Source: Streptomyces sp. CB01635
GTDB lineage: Bacteria; Actinomycetota; Actinomycetes; Streptomycetales; Streptomycetaceae
Length of the DNA: 64,000 nt
Reading direction: 5' to 3'
Assembly (NCBI RefSeq): GCF_002803065.1
Contig: NZ_NNBL01000004.1
Location: 253,831-317,830, forward strand
The notes beneath the pieces were generated by a model. That model was not told the DNA's origin and ran no database searches. It saw nothing but the letters and a program-made list of their open reading frames with translations. The translations under genes were made by a program, and so were the position numbers. Below, piece after piece: positions 43,571-51,463 of this stretch (the first letter of the stretch is position 1; the number at the start of each line of letters is the position of its first letter).

Positions 43571-44989
43571 ATGTCCGACACGCTTCGCACCAGCCCCTCG
43601 ACCGTCACCGAGGAGCCCCTCGCGCCCCTCGGCAACACGGCCAGTCCCCAGAAGCTCAAGCGTTCCATCGGCGTCGTCGGCGGCACCCTGCTCACGCTCT
43701 CGTGCGTGACGCCCGCCTCCACGCTCTTCGTGGTCGTCCCCGACCTGTTCTCCTCGCTCGGCACCGCCACCGCGCTCACCATCGGGATCGGCTCGCTGCT
43801 CTGCATAGCCGTCGCGTTCTGCTACTCGGAGCTGGGCACTCTCATCCCCAGCGCGGGCGGCGAGTACGCCATGGTGTCGACGCTCGCGGGCCGCCTCGCC
43901 GGCTGGCTCGTCTTCGTGCTCTCGCTGCTCGTGGTCATGATCGTGCCGCCCGTCATCGCGATGGGCACCGCGGACTACCTCGCCCCGCTCGTGCACCTGC
44001 CCGCCGCCGGCGCCGGAGCGGGCGTCATGCTCCTCGCCACCCTCGCGGGCCTGCTCGACCTGCGCGCCAACGCCTGGATCACCGGCATCTTCCTCGTCCT
44101 CGAGGTCATCGCCGCCGGAGTCGTCGCCGTCCTCGGCTTCTCGCACTCCGAGCGCGGCGCCGGATCCCTCGTCGACCTGCACGTCACCGGGGCGGGCGGC
44201 CACACCGACACGGTCACCGCGATGCTGATCATCTCCGGGCTCGCCATCGCCCTCTTCATCACGCAGGGCTTCTCGACCGCGGTCTACCTCTCCGAGGAAC
44301 TGGAGAACCCGCGCCGCAACGTGGCCCGCACGGTACTCCTGACCCTCGCCATCTCCACCGTGGTCATCCTGGTGCCGGTCGTCGCCATCACCATGGGCGC
44401 CCCCGACCTCGCCGCCCTCACCAGCGGCGACATCAGCGGCATGGTCGAGGCCTGGTCCAACTCCGCCGTCGGCACGTTCGTCAGCCTCTGCGTCGCCCTC
44501 GCGATCATCAACGCGGGCATCGTCATGGTCATCCAGAACTCCCGCGTCCTGTTCGCCTCCGCCCGTGACAAGTCCTGGCCCGAGCCGGTCAACAACGCGC
44601 TCTCCAAGCTCGGCCGCTTCGGCTCCCCGTGGGTCGCGACCCTCGTCGTGGGCGTGCCCGGCGCGGCCCTGTGCTTCGTCAACCTCGACACCCTGTACGG
44701 CGTGACCGGCGTCTCCGTCACCGGCATGTACCTCCTGGTGGCCGTCGCCGCCCTGCTCGCCCGCCGCGGCTCCCACCGCGACCAGCCGGCCTGGCGCATG
44801 CCGCTGTGGCCCGCGGTGCCGGTGGTCCTGATCGCCGTACTCGCCTACATCCTCAGCCAGCAGGAGGTCTCCTACCTGCTGTGGACCGGCGGCATCACCG
44901 CCGTCGCCACCCTCTACTGGGCGCTCTACCTGCGGCCGCGCAAGGACACCCGCTGGCTGGTGTCGATCCCCGAGGACGCGCAGGCCTGA
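43571..44989 (+). CDS. APC-family amino acid/amine permease
   Basis: A 472-residue permease with about twelve helices. KLKRSIGVVGGTLLTLSCVTPASTLFVVVP is the characteristic first helix, and YSELGTLIPSAGGEYAMVSTLAG follows the second; EELENPRRNVARTVLLTLAIST is the conserved cytoplasmic loop. Substrate unknown: amino acid or polyamine uptake is likely. It follows the inositol cluster but a terminator and a 480-base gap separate it, so a role in inositol uptake is not supported. Confidence 0.9.
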   Translation: MSDTLRTSPSTVTEEPLAPLGNTASPQKLKRSIGVVGGTLLTLSCVTPASTLFVVVPDLFSSLGTATALTIGIGSLLCIAVAFCYSELGTLIPSAGGEYAMVSTLAGRLAGWLVFVLSLLVVMIVPPVIAMGTADYLAPLVHLPAAGAGAGVMLLATLAGLLDLRANAWITGIFLVLEVIAAGVVAVLGFSHSERGAGSLVDLHVTGAGGHTDTVTAMLIISGLAIALFITQGFSTAVYLSEELENPRRNVARTVLLTLAISTVVILVPVVAITMGAPDLAALTSGDISGMVEAWSNSAVGTFVSLCVALAIINAGIVMVIQNSRVLFASARDKSWPEPVNNALSKLGRFGSPWVATLVVGVPGAALCFVNLDTLYGVTGVSVTGMYLLVAVAALLARRGSHRDQPAWRMPLWPAVPVVLIAVLAYILSQQEVSYLLWTGGITAVATLYWALYLRPRKDTRWLVSIPEDAQA

Positions 44990-45014
44990 GCGTCACCCCC
45001 GCCCTGGGCGGCGC

Positions 45015-45431
45015 TCAGACGAACGACCACTCGACGACGGCGCACCCACCGCCGTCCCGGCCGCCCGCGCCGCGATACGTCGCGAGCGCGGGCGCGTTGT
45101 CCGTGTCCACGCCGACCCACATCCCGTAACAGCCCCGCTCCCCGGCAGCGCCGCCAGCGCCTCGACCAGGGAGCGGCCGATGCCGCGGCGCCGGTACGCC
45201 TCGGCCACCGACAGCTCGTACAGGAACATCTCCACCCCCTTGTCCGTGAATCGTCTCGACCCCGCTGACGAAGCCCACGGGCGCGTCGTCCTCGTAGGCC
45301 AGGAACAGATGGTGGCCCGGGGTCCGAAGGAAGCGGGCCGACGACTCGGGAAGGGCGGGCCCGTCGAACAGGGGCCCGGCGGCGGTCAGTTCGTCGACGG
45401 TGCGCGCACGGCGGATGCCGGATTTCTGCAT
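45015..45431 (-). pseudogene. Frameshifted GNAT acetyltransferase, AAC(3)-I-like
   Basis: Three segments in two frames rebuild one ~140-residue GNAT domain: MQKSGIRRARTVDELTA to GFVSGVETIH (45431 to about 45246), then EMFLYELSVAEAYRRRGIGRSLVEALAAL in a second frame (about 45235 to 45145), then RGCYGMWVGVDTDNAPALATYRGAGG in the first frame (about 45139 to 45015). The parts fit end to end if about two bases are lost near 45245 and one more indel lies near 45142. The whole resembles the aminoglycoside 3-N-acetyltransferase I family. Either a decayed gene or two sequencing errors. Confidence 0.8.
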
Positions 45432-45546
45432 GACGCTTCGTACCACGAGCGGTGTACGCGGGGGCGGGACCCTACTCCCCAGGGAGGTCCGGCGGTTCAG
45501 CCCGGGGGCTGCCCCCGTTGTCGGCGGTCGCCCGTACCGTTGACGC

Positions 45547-48327
45547 ATGGATCTACGACTGACCGGTCCGCGGGCCAGGCCGCGGCGGTGGGCGGCCACC
45601 GCCGCGGCCGTCGTGGTGCTCGCGGGCGCCGGTACGTGGACGGCCGCGGCCGCCTCGGACGACGCGCCCCCCGTGCAGCGCCGCGACACGGTGATGGACA
45701 CGGGAGGAGCCAGGATCGACACGTCGTACTTCACGACGCCCGGCTCCGAGCGCCGCCCCGCCGTCCTGCTCGCCCACGGCTTCGGCGGCAGCAAGGACGA
45801 GCTGCGCGCCCAGGCCGAGGGCCTCGCCCGCGACGGATACGCCGTGCTGACCTGGTCGGCGCGCGGCTTCGGCCGCTCCACCGGCAAGATCGGGCTCAAC
45901 GACCCGAAGGGCGAGGTCGCCGACGCGTCCAAGCTCATCGACTGGCTGGCGAAGCGGCCCGAGGTCCAGCTCGACAAGAAGGGCGACCCGCGCGTCGGCG
46001 TCACCGGCGCCTCGTACGGCGGAGCGGTCTCGCTCCTCGCCGCCGGGTACGACGACCGGGTCGACGCCATCGCCCCGCAGATCACGTACTGGAACCTCGC
46101 CGACGCGCTGTTCCCCCAGGGCGTCTACAAGAAGCTCTGGGCCGGGCTCTTCATCAACACCGGCGGTGGCTGCGACCGGTTCGAGCCGCAGCTGTGCCGC
46201 ATGTACGAGCGGGTCGCCGAGGCCGGGAAGCCGGACGCCGCGGCCCGCGCACTCCTCGAAGAGCGCTCGCCGGTCGCGGTCGGCAAGCGCATCAAGGTGC
46301 CCACGCTCCTGATGCAGGGCCAGACCGACTCCCTGTTCCCGCTCGGCCAGGCCGACGCCGCCGCCAAGGCGATCCGGGCCAACGGCGCGCCCGTCGACGT
46401 CGACTGGATCGCGGGCGGGCACGACGGCGGAGACCGAGAGACCGGGCGCGTCGAAGCCCGTGTCGACTCCTGGTTCGACCGCTATCTGAAGGACGACAAG
46501 GGCGCCGACACCGGCCCCGCCTTCCGCGTCACCCGCACGGGAGGCATCGACTCCACCGACGGCGCCGCCCAGCTGCGCGGCGCGAGCGGCGACACGTACC
46601 CCGGTTTGGAGAACGACCCCCGGCGCGTGCCCCTGACCGGGCGCGAGCAGCGGGTCACCAGTCCCGCCGGCGCGAGCCCGCCCGCCATCTCGAACCTGCC
46701 GGGGCTCGGTGGCGGTGGCGGCGGTGGACTCGGCCAGCTGTCCTCCCTGGGCGTCGGCCTCTCCCTCGACTTCCCCGGGCAGTTCGCCCGCTTCGACTCG
46801 GCGCCCCTGCGCGACGACCTGCGCGTCACCGGGTCCCCGAAGGTGACGGTGCACGTCGCCTCCGACAGCGACGACGCGGTCCTGTTCGGCAAGGTGTACG
46901 ACGTCGGGCCGGGCGGCGGGTCACAGCCCGTGCTGCCCTCCCAACTCGCCGCACCCATGAGGGTGGTGGGCTCCGGAGCCGGCGGCGGCAAGGACGTCAC
47001 CCTCACGCTCCCCGCCATCGACCACGAAGTGCAGAAGGGCCACCGGCTGCGCCTCGTCCTGTCCTCCACGGACCTCGGCTACGCGTCCCCGACGCACCCC
47101 GCCACGTACACCGTCTCCCTCAAGAGCGACCTGTCCGTGCCCACCGCACCCGCCGTGCGCACGGCGGCATCGCCGCTGCCCGCCTGGGTGTGGTGGCTGC
47201 CGCTCGCCGGCGTCCTGGTGGCGCTGGCCCTGCTGCTCACCGGCCGCCGCCGCGCGAGCGCGGGAGCCCCCGACCCGGATCTCGCCGAAGTCCCGCTCCA
47301 GATCACCGACCTGAGCAAGAAGTACGCGAAGTCCGCCGACCGGTACGCGGTCCGTGACCTGTCCTTCCGCGTGGAGAAGGGCCAGGTCCTCGGCCTCCTC
47401 GGGCCGAACGGCGCGGGCAAGACCACGACCCTGCGCATGCTCATGGGCCTCATCGGGCCCGACGGCGGCGAGATCCGCGTCTTCGGGCACGCCATCAGGC
47501 CGGGTGCGCCGGTCCTGTCGCGCGTCGGCGCGTTCGTCGAGGGCGCGGGCTTCCTGCCGCACTTGTCCGGCCGCGAGAACCTGGAGCTGTACTGGGCAGC
47601 CACGGGCCGCCCCGCCGAGGACGCCCACCTGGACGAGGCGCTGGAGATCGCCGGGCTCGGCGACGCCCTCGCCCGCGCCGTGCGCACCTACTCGCAGGGC
47701 ATGCGCCAGCGGCTCGCCATCGCGCAGGCCATGCTGGGCCTGCCCGACCTCCTGATCCTCGACGAGCCGACGAACGGCCTCGACCCGCCCCAGATCCGCG
47801 AGATGCGCGAGGTGATGATCCGGTACGCGGCAGCGGGCCGCACCGTCATCGTCTCCAGCCATCTCCTCGCCGAGGTCGAGCAGACCTGTACGCACCTGGT
47901 CGTGATGGACCGCGGGCGCCTGGTGCAGGCGGGCCCGGTCGCCGACATCATCGGCGCCGGAGACACCCTCCTGGTCGGCCTCGCGGCGGACATCTCCGAC
48001 GCGCTGGTGGAGAAGGTGGGGGCGCTGCCCGACGTGGAGTCGGCGGCCCGCGCGGACGGCGGACTCCTGGTACGGCTCGCGGCTCCCGCGCACGCGGGCG
48101 TCCCGGCGACGGTTCCGGCGGCTGCCACGGCGACCGCGACCGCGACGGCGACGCCCGACGGTCCGGCACAGTCCCCGGCCCTCGTGCCACCCTCCGCCGG
48201 CCGGGAGGCGGCCGCCGCCAGACTCCTCGCCGAGCTGGTCCGTCTGGACGTGCCGGTCGCGTCCCTCGGCCCGCACCGCCGTCTCGAAGACGCGTTCCTG
48301 ACCCTGATCGGAGGCGAAGCCGGATGA
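45547..48327 (+). CDS. Serine hydrolase fused to an ABC-transporter ATPase
   Basis: A 926-residue fusion. Residues ~15-37 are a signal anchor. Residues ~45-320 are an alpha/beta hydrolase of the CocE/X-Pro-dipeptidyl-peptidase type with Ser156 (GASYGG), Asp261 (QTDSLF) and His292 (GGHDGG). A jelly-roll-like X-Pro peptidase C-terminal domain follows to about 540, a helix at ~546-567, then a cytoplasmic ABC ATPase with Walker A GPNGAGKTT near 617, signature YSQGMRQR and Walker B LILDEPTNGLD. A Thr/Ala repeat lies near residue 860. The permease gene follows with a 4-base overlap. The topology places the hydrolase outside and the ATPase inside. Substrate unknown. Confidence 0.92.
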   Translation: MDLRLTGPRARPRRWAATAAAVVVLAGAGTWTAAAASDDAPPVQRRDTVMDTGGARIDTSYFTTPGSERRPAVLLAHGFGGSKDELRAQAEGLARDGYAVLTWSARGFGRSTGKIGLNDPKGEVADASKLIDWLAKRPEVQLDKKGDPRVGVTGASYGGAVSLLAAGYDDRVDAIAPQITYWNLADALFPQGVYKKLWAGLFINTGGGCDRFEPQLCRMYERVAEAGKPDAAARALLEERSPVAVGKRIKVPTLLMQGQTDSLFPLGQADAAAKAIRANGAPVDVDWIAGGHDGGDRETGRVEARVDSWFDRYLKDDKGADTGPAFRVTRTGGIDSTDGAAQLRGASGDTYPGLENDPRRVPLTGREQRVTSPAGASPPAISNLPGLGGGGGGGLGQLSSLGVGLSLDFPGQFARFDSAPLRDDLRVTGSPKVTVHVASDSDDAVLFGKVYDVGPGGGSQPVLPSQLAAPMRVVGSGAGGGKDVTLTLPAIDHEVQKGHRLRLVLSSTDLGYASPTHPATYTVSLKSDLSVPTAPAVRTAASPLPAWVWWLPLAGVLVALALLLTGRRRASAGAPDPDLAEVPLQITDLSKKYAKSADRYAVRDLSFRVEKGQVLGLLGPNGAGKTTTLRMLMGLIGPDGGEIRVFGHAIRPGAPVLSRVGAFVEGAGFLPHLSGRENLELYWAATGRPAEDAHLDEALEIAGLGDALARAVRTYSQGMRQRLAIAQAMLGLPDLLILDEPTNGLDPPQIREMREVMIRYAAAGRTVIVSSHLLAEVEQTCTHLVVMDRGRLVQAGPVADIIGAGDTLLVGLAADISDALVEKVGALPDVESAARADGGLLVRLAAPAHAGVPATVPAAATATATATATPDGPAQSPALVPPSAGREAAAARLLAELVRLDVPVASLGPHRRLEDAFLTLIGGEAG

Positions 48328-49187
48328 CCGCGCTCGTCGAGTCCACCGAGGTGGCGCCCGGATACCGCGCGCGCCGCACCCTGCCCCTGCGGGTCGAGGC
48401 CGTACGCCAGCTGAAGCGGCGCCGCACGCTCGTCATGGGCGCCGTCCTCGCCCTGCTGCCGTTCGTCCTGGTCGTCGCGTTCGCCATCGGCGGCGACCCG
48501 GGCTCGCGCAACGGCCGGGTGACGCTGATGGACACGGCCACCGCGTCCGGCGCGAACTTCGCCGCGACGTGCCTGTTCGTCTCGGCCGGATTCCTGCTGG
48601 TGATCCCCGTGGCCCTGTTCTGCGGGGACACGGTCGCCTCCGAGGCCGGCTGGTCCAGCCTGCGCTACCTCCTCGCGGCGCCCGTGCCCCGTGCCCGCCT
48701 CCTGTGGAGCAAGCTCACCGTCGCGCTCGCCCTCAGCCTCGCCGCGATGGTCCTGCTCCCCGTCGTCGCCCTCGCGGTCGGCACGGCCGCGTACGGCTGG
48801 GGCCCGCTGGAGATCCCGACCGGCGGCGCGCTCCCCGCGGGCACGGCGGCGCAGCGGCTGCTCGTCGTGATCGCGTACATCTTCGTGTCCCAACTGGTCA
48901 CCGCGGGGCTCGCGTTCTGGCTGTCGACGAAGACGGACGCGCCGCTCGGCGCGGTCGGCGGCGCGGTCGGGCTCACCATCGTGGGTAATGTCCTCGACGC
49001 GGTGACGGCACTCGGCGACTGGCGCGACTTCCTGCCCGCGCACTGGCAGTTCGCGTGGGCGGACGCCATCCAGCCGCGTCCGGAGTGGGGCGGCATGATC
49101 CAGGGGACGGCCGTCTCGGTAACGTACGCCGTCATCCTGTTCGCCCTGGCCTTCCGGGGATTTCGCCGCAAGGACATCGTCTCGTAG
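48324..49187 (+). CDS. ABC-2 type permease
   Basis: A 287-residue membrane protein with six predicted helices, the permease partner of the fused hydrolase-ATPase. The N terminus (VEAVRQLKRRRTLVMGAVLALLPFVLVVAFAIGG) and C terminus (LFALAFRGFRRKDI) are typical of ABC-2 subunits. Start overlaps the preceding stop (ATGA), so both are made together. It probably exports a lipid, peptide or drug-like molecule. Confidence 0.9.
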   Translation: MTALVESTEVAPGYRARRTLPLRVEAVRQLKRRRTLVMGAVLALLPFVLVVAFAIGGDPGSRNGRVTLMDTATASGANFAATCLFVSAGFLLVIPVALFCGDTVASEAGWSSLRYLLAAPVPRARLLWSKLTVALALSLAAMVLLPVVALAVGTAAYGWGPLEIPTGGALPAGTAAQRLLVVIAYIFVSQLVTAGLAFWLSTKTDAPLGAVGGAVGLTIVGNVLDAVTALGDWRDFLPAHWQFAWADAIQPRPEWGGMIQGTAVSVTYAVILFALAFRGFRRKDIVS

Positions 49188-49336
49188 GTCTCCGGAGGAT
49201 CACCTTCCGGCCTCGGTGGGCCCCCTCCGTAGCCGCATCGAGATTCATCCGCAACGCCTCCGACTGCTCGTTCCGGCCGTCTCGGACGTCACATTCACAA
49301 GTGCTGACGCACGATCGGCGAACCGAGGGGGCACGG

Positions 49337-50959
49337 ATGAGGCCTGACAGCGAGCACCGGGCAGAGGACCGCGACCGTACGCGGGCATCGGCGCGGGCGC
49401 GAAGGCGGCCATGGACGCGGGGTCGCGGGAGGGCGCGGGCCGCCGGGCTGGTCGCGGCGGCGCTCGTGGGCGGGCTCCTCGTCACCGGGTGCGGCGGCGG
49501 GAGCGACGGTTCCTCGGCGGAGCGCGGCAAGGCGCAGCGCACGGGCCCGCTGCCTGGGCCCGCCCCGGCCCGCCCGTCCGCGCCCGCGCCGGGCACCGAG
49601 GCCGAGGGCGAGCAGCGCGACATCGCGCCGACCGACACCCCGTCCCCGACGCCCGCGGACTACCTCTCCACGTTCGCCCTCGACGTCGACACCGCGTCCT
49701 ACGGCTACGCCCGCCGCACCCTCGCCGACGGGCGCCTGCCCGACCCGAAGGCCGTGCGGCCCGAGGAGTTCATCAACAGCTTCCGTCAGAACTACCCGCG
49801 CCCCGAGGGCAACGGCTTCTCGGTGACGGCCGACGGAGCCCGCGCCGGCGGCGAGGGCTGGTCCTTCCTCCGGGTCGGCCTCGCCACCGGCCCGGCGGCC
49901 CCGGCGTCCGAACGCCCGCCCGCCGCGCTCACCTTCGTCATCGACGTCTCCGGCTCCATGGCCGAACCCGGCAGGCTCGACCTGGTCAAGCAGTCCCTCG
50001 GCGTCATGACCGACCAGCTGCGCTCCGACGACTCCCTCGCTCTCGTCACCTTCAGCGACACGGCCGAGACCGTGCTGCCGATGACGCGCGTCGGAGGCGC
50101 CCGGGGACGGGTCCACGACGCGATCGACAGCCTGGAACCGATGTCCTCCACGAACCTCGACGCGGGCGTACGCACGGGGTACGACACCGCGGTCGAGGGC
50201 GCGCGGCCCGGCGCCACCAACCGCGTCGTCCTGCTCTCCGACGCACTCGCCAACACCGGTGAAACCGACGCCGACGCGATCCTCGACCGCATTTCCGACG
50301 CCCGCCGCGAGCACGGCATCACGCTGTTCGGCGTAGGCGTCGGCAGCGAGTACGGCGACGCCCTGATGGAGCGTCTCGCCGACAAGGGCGACGGCCACAC
50401 GACCTACGTCTCCACGCCCGAGGAGGCCCGGAAGGTCTTCTGCGACGAGCTGCCGCAGAACATCGAGCTGCGCGCCCGCGAGGCCAAGGCGCAGGTCGCC
50501 TTCGACCCGGGGACCGTGCAGAGGTTCCGGCTCATCGGCTACGACGACCGCCAGGTCGCCGACGACGACTACCGCAACGACCGCGTGGACGGCGGCGAGG
50601 TCGGCCCCGGCCACACCGTGACGGCGCTGTACGCGGTACGGCTGCGCCCGGGCGCGAGCGGCCACGTCGCCACGGCGGGCGTGCGCTGGCTGGACCCCCA
50701 TACGCGCGCCCCGCACGAGGAGACAACCCAGATCGAGGCCTCCGCGCTGGACACGGATGTCTGGCGCTCCAGCCCCGGCCTCCAACTCACAGCCACGGCA
50801 GCCTATTTCGCCGACTCCCTGCGCCAGGGCGCACTCCCAGGAGCCCCTACGCTGCCCCAACTGGCGTCACACGCCGACAAGTTGGCCCGCTCGGCGGAGG
50901 ACGAGGACGTGCGGCAGCTCGCGGAAGCGATACGCAGGGCCGACGAACTGCAGATCTGA
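49337..50959 (+). CDS. VWA-domain lipoprotein (YfbK-like)
   Basis: A 540-residue lipoprotein. After a long basic start (Arg-rich, ~35 residues) comes the lipobox LVTGC, Cys52. A Pro/Ala-rich spacer leads to the YfbK-type N-terminal part (DYLSTFALDVDTASYGYARRTL), a von Willebrand A domain with intact MIDAS (DVSGSMAEPG, then the TFSDTAE and SDALANTG segments), and a C-terminal DUF3520-like region. Likely binds proteins or metals at the outer face of the membrane. ATG 49337 has GAGGGG 6 bases upstream. Alone in its transcript. Confidence 0.9.
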   Translation: MRPDSEHRAEDRDRTRASARARRRPWTRGRGRARAAGLVAAALVGGLLVTGCGGGSDGSSAERGKAQRTGPLPGPAPARPSAPAPGTEAEGEQRDIAPTDTPSPTPADYLSTFALDVDTASYGYARRTLADGRLPDPKAVRPEEFINSFRQNYPRPEGNGFSVTADGARAGGEGWSFLRVGLATGPAAPASERPPAALTFVIDVSGSMAEPGRLDLVKQSLGVMTDQLRSDDSLALVTFSDTAETVLPMTRVGGARGRVHDAIDSLEPMSSTNLDAGVRTGYDTAVEGARPGATNRVVLLSDALANTGETDADAILDRISDARREHGITLFGVGVGSEYGDALMERLADKGDGHTTYVSTPEEARKVFCDELPQNIELRAREAKAQVAFDPGTVQRFRLIGYDDRQVADDDYRNDRVDGGEVGPGHTVTALYAVRLRPGASGHVATAGVRWLDPHTRAPHEETTQIEASALDTDVWRSSPGLQLTATAAYFADSLRQGALPGAPTLPQLASHADKLARSAEDEDVRQLAEAIRRADELQI

Positions 50960-51246
50960 GTCGCGTTTCCGAGTCTCGTACGGATCGGAGAAGCTGTCAT
51001 TTCTCCCTGTAAGTTCTGGGTGAATATCGAGGCAGAGCCATTGGCCGCCGAATGGGCCGGCGTAAATTCTGTGTGAATGGCTGTTCTGTTCCTGAAGGGT
51101 GATGAGAATTGAACTCAGAGGTAACTGATCGAGTTCTCATCCAATGTGGCCATTCCGGGTCCGGGGCCCGCGTAATGTTTTCCGTGTCGAAGCCGAACAG
51201 GGCTTACGGCAAACGGAAAAGCGTCACCGAGAAAGGGACAACCCTC

Positions 51247-51387
51247 ATGAGCTTCCACAAGGTCGCCCCCGTCAAGAAGACCCGCAAGCCCGGCGCGAAG
51301 CCGGCCGCTGCACACCAGGCCGCGCCCAAGCCGAAGCGGCAGCCCCGCCGCCGTCCGGTCGGCAACAAGGCCGGCAAGGACTGCTGA
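51247..51387 (+). CDS. 46-residue basic peptide
   Basis: A very short gene with AAAGGGA 8 bases before ATG 51247. The peptide is Lys/Arg/Pro/Ala-rich (VAPVKKTRKPGAKPAAA, PKRQPRRRPVGNKAGKDC in parts), has no hydrophobic segment or acidic leader, and ends in its only Cys. A longer in-frame start (TTG 51109, 92 residues) is possible but less likely. Upstream bases 51010-51246 are AT-richer than the neighbourhood and suit a promoter. A perfect 16-bp terminator follows 12 bases after the stop, so it has its own transcript. An ABC exporter gene follows. Function unknown; a nucleic-acid-binding or secreted cationic peptide are both open. Confidence 0.6.
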   Translation: MSFHKVAPVKKTRKPGAKPAAAHQAAPKPKRQPRRRPVGNKAGKDC

Positions 51388-51398
51388 ACCGTGCTGTC

Positions 51399-51434
51399 GA
51401 GGCGGGCCCCCGGCGTGTGCCGGGGGCCCGCCTC
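51399..51434 (+). terminator. Strong terminator after the peptide gene
   Basis: GAGGCGGGCCCCCGGC pairs perfectly with its complement around GTGT (51415-51418). It separates the peptide gene from the ABC exporter gene. Confidence 0.88.
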
Positions 51435-51463
51435 AGCCGTGTTCCCGGTTCGGACGGAGAGAG

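Noticed and set aside
48100..48170. Short tandem ACGGCG-type repeat
   Set aside because: It encodes a Thr/Ala linker inside the ATPase fusion, a normal low-complexity stretch, not a separate element.
51247..51387. Reading the 46-residue peptide as a classical RiPP precursor
   Set aside because: No leader/core layout, no cyclase, radical SAM, YcaO or lanthionine enzyme nearby; kept only as an unusual peptide gene.
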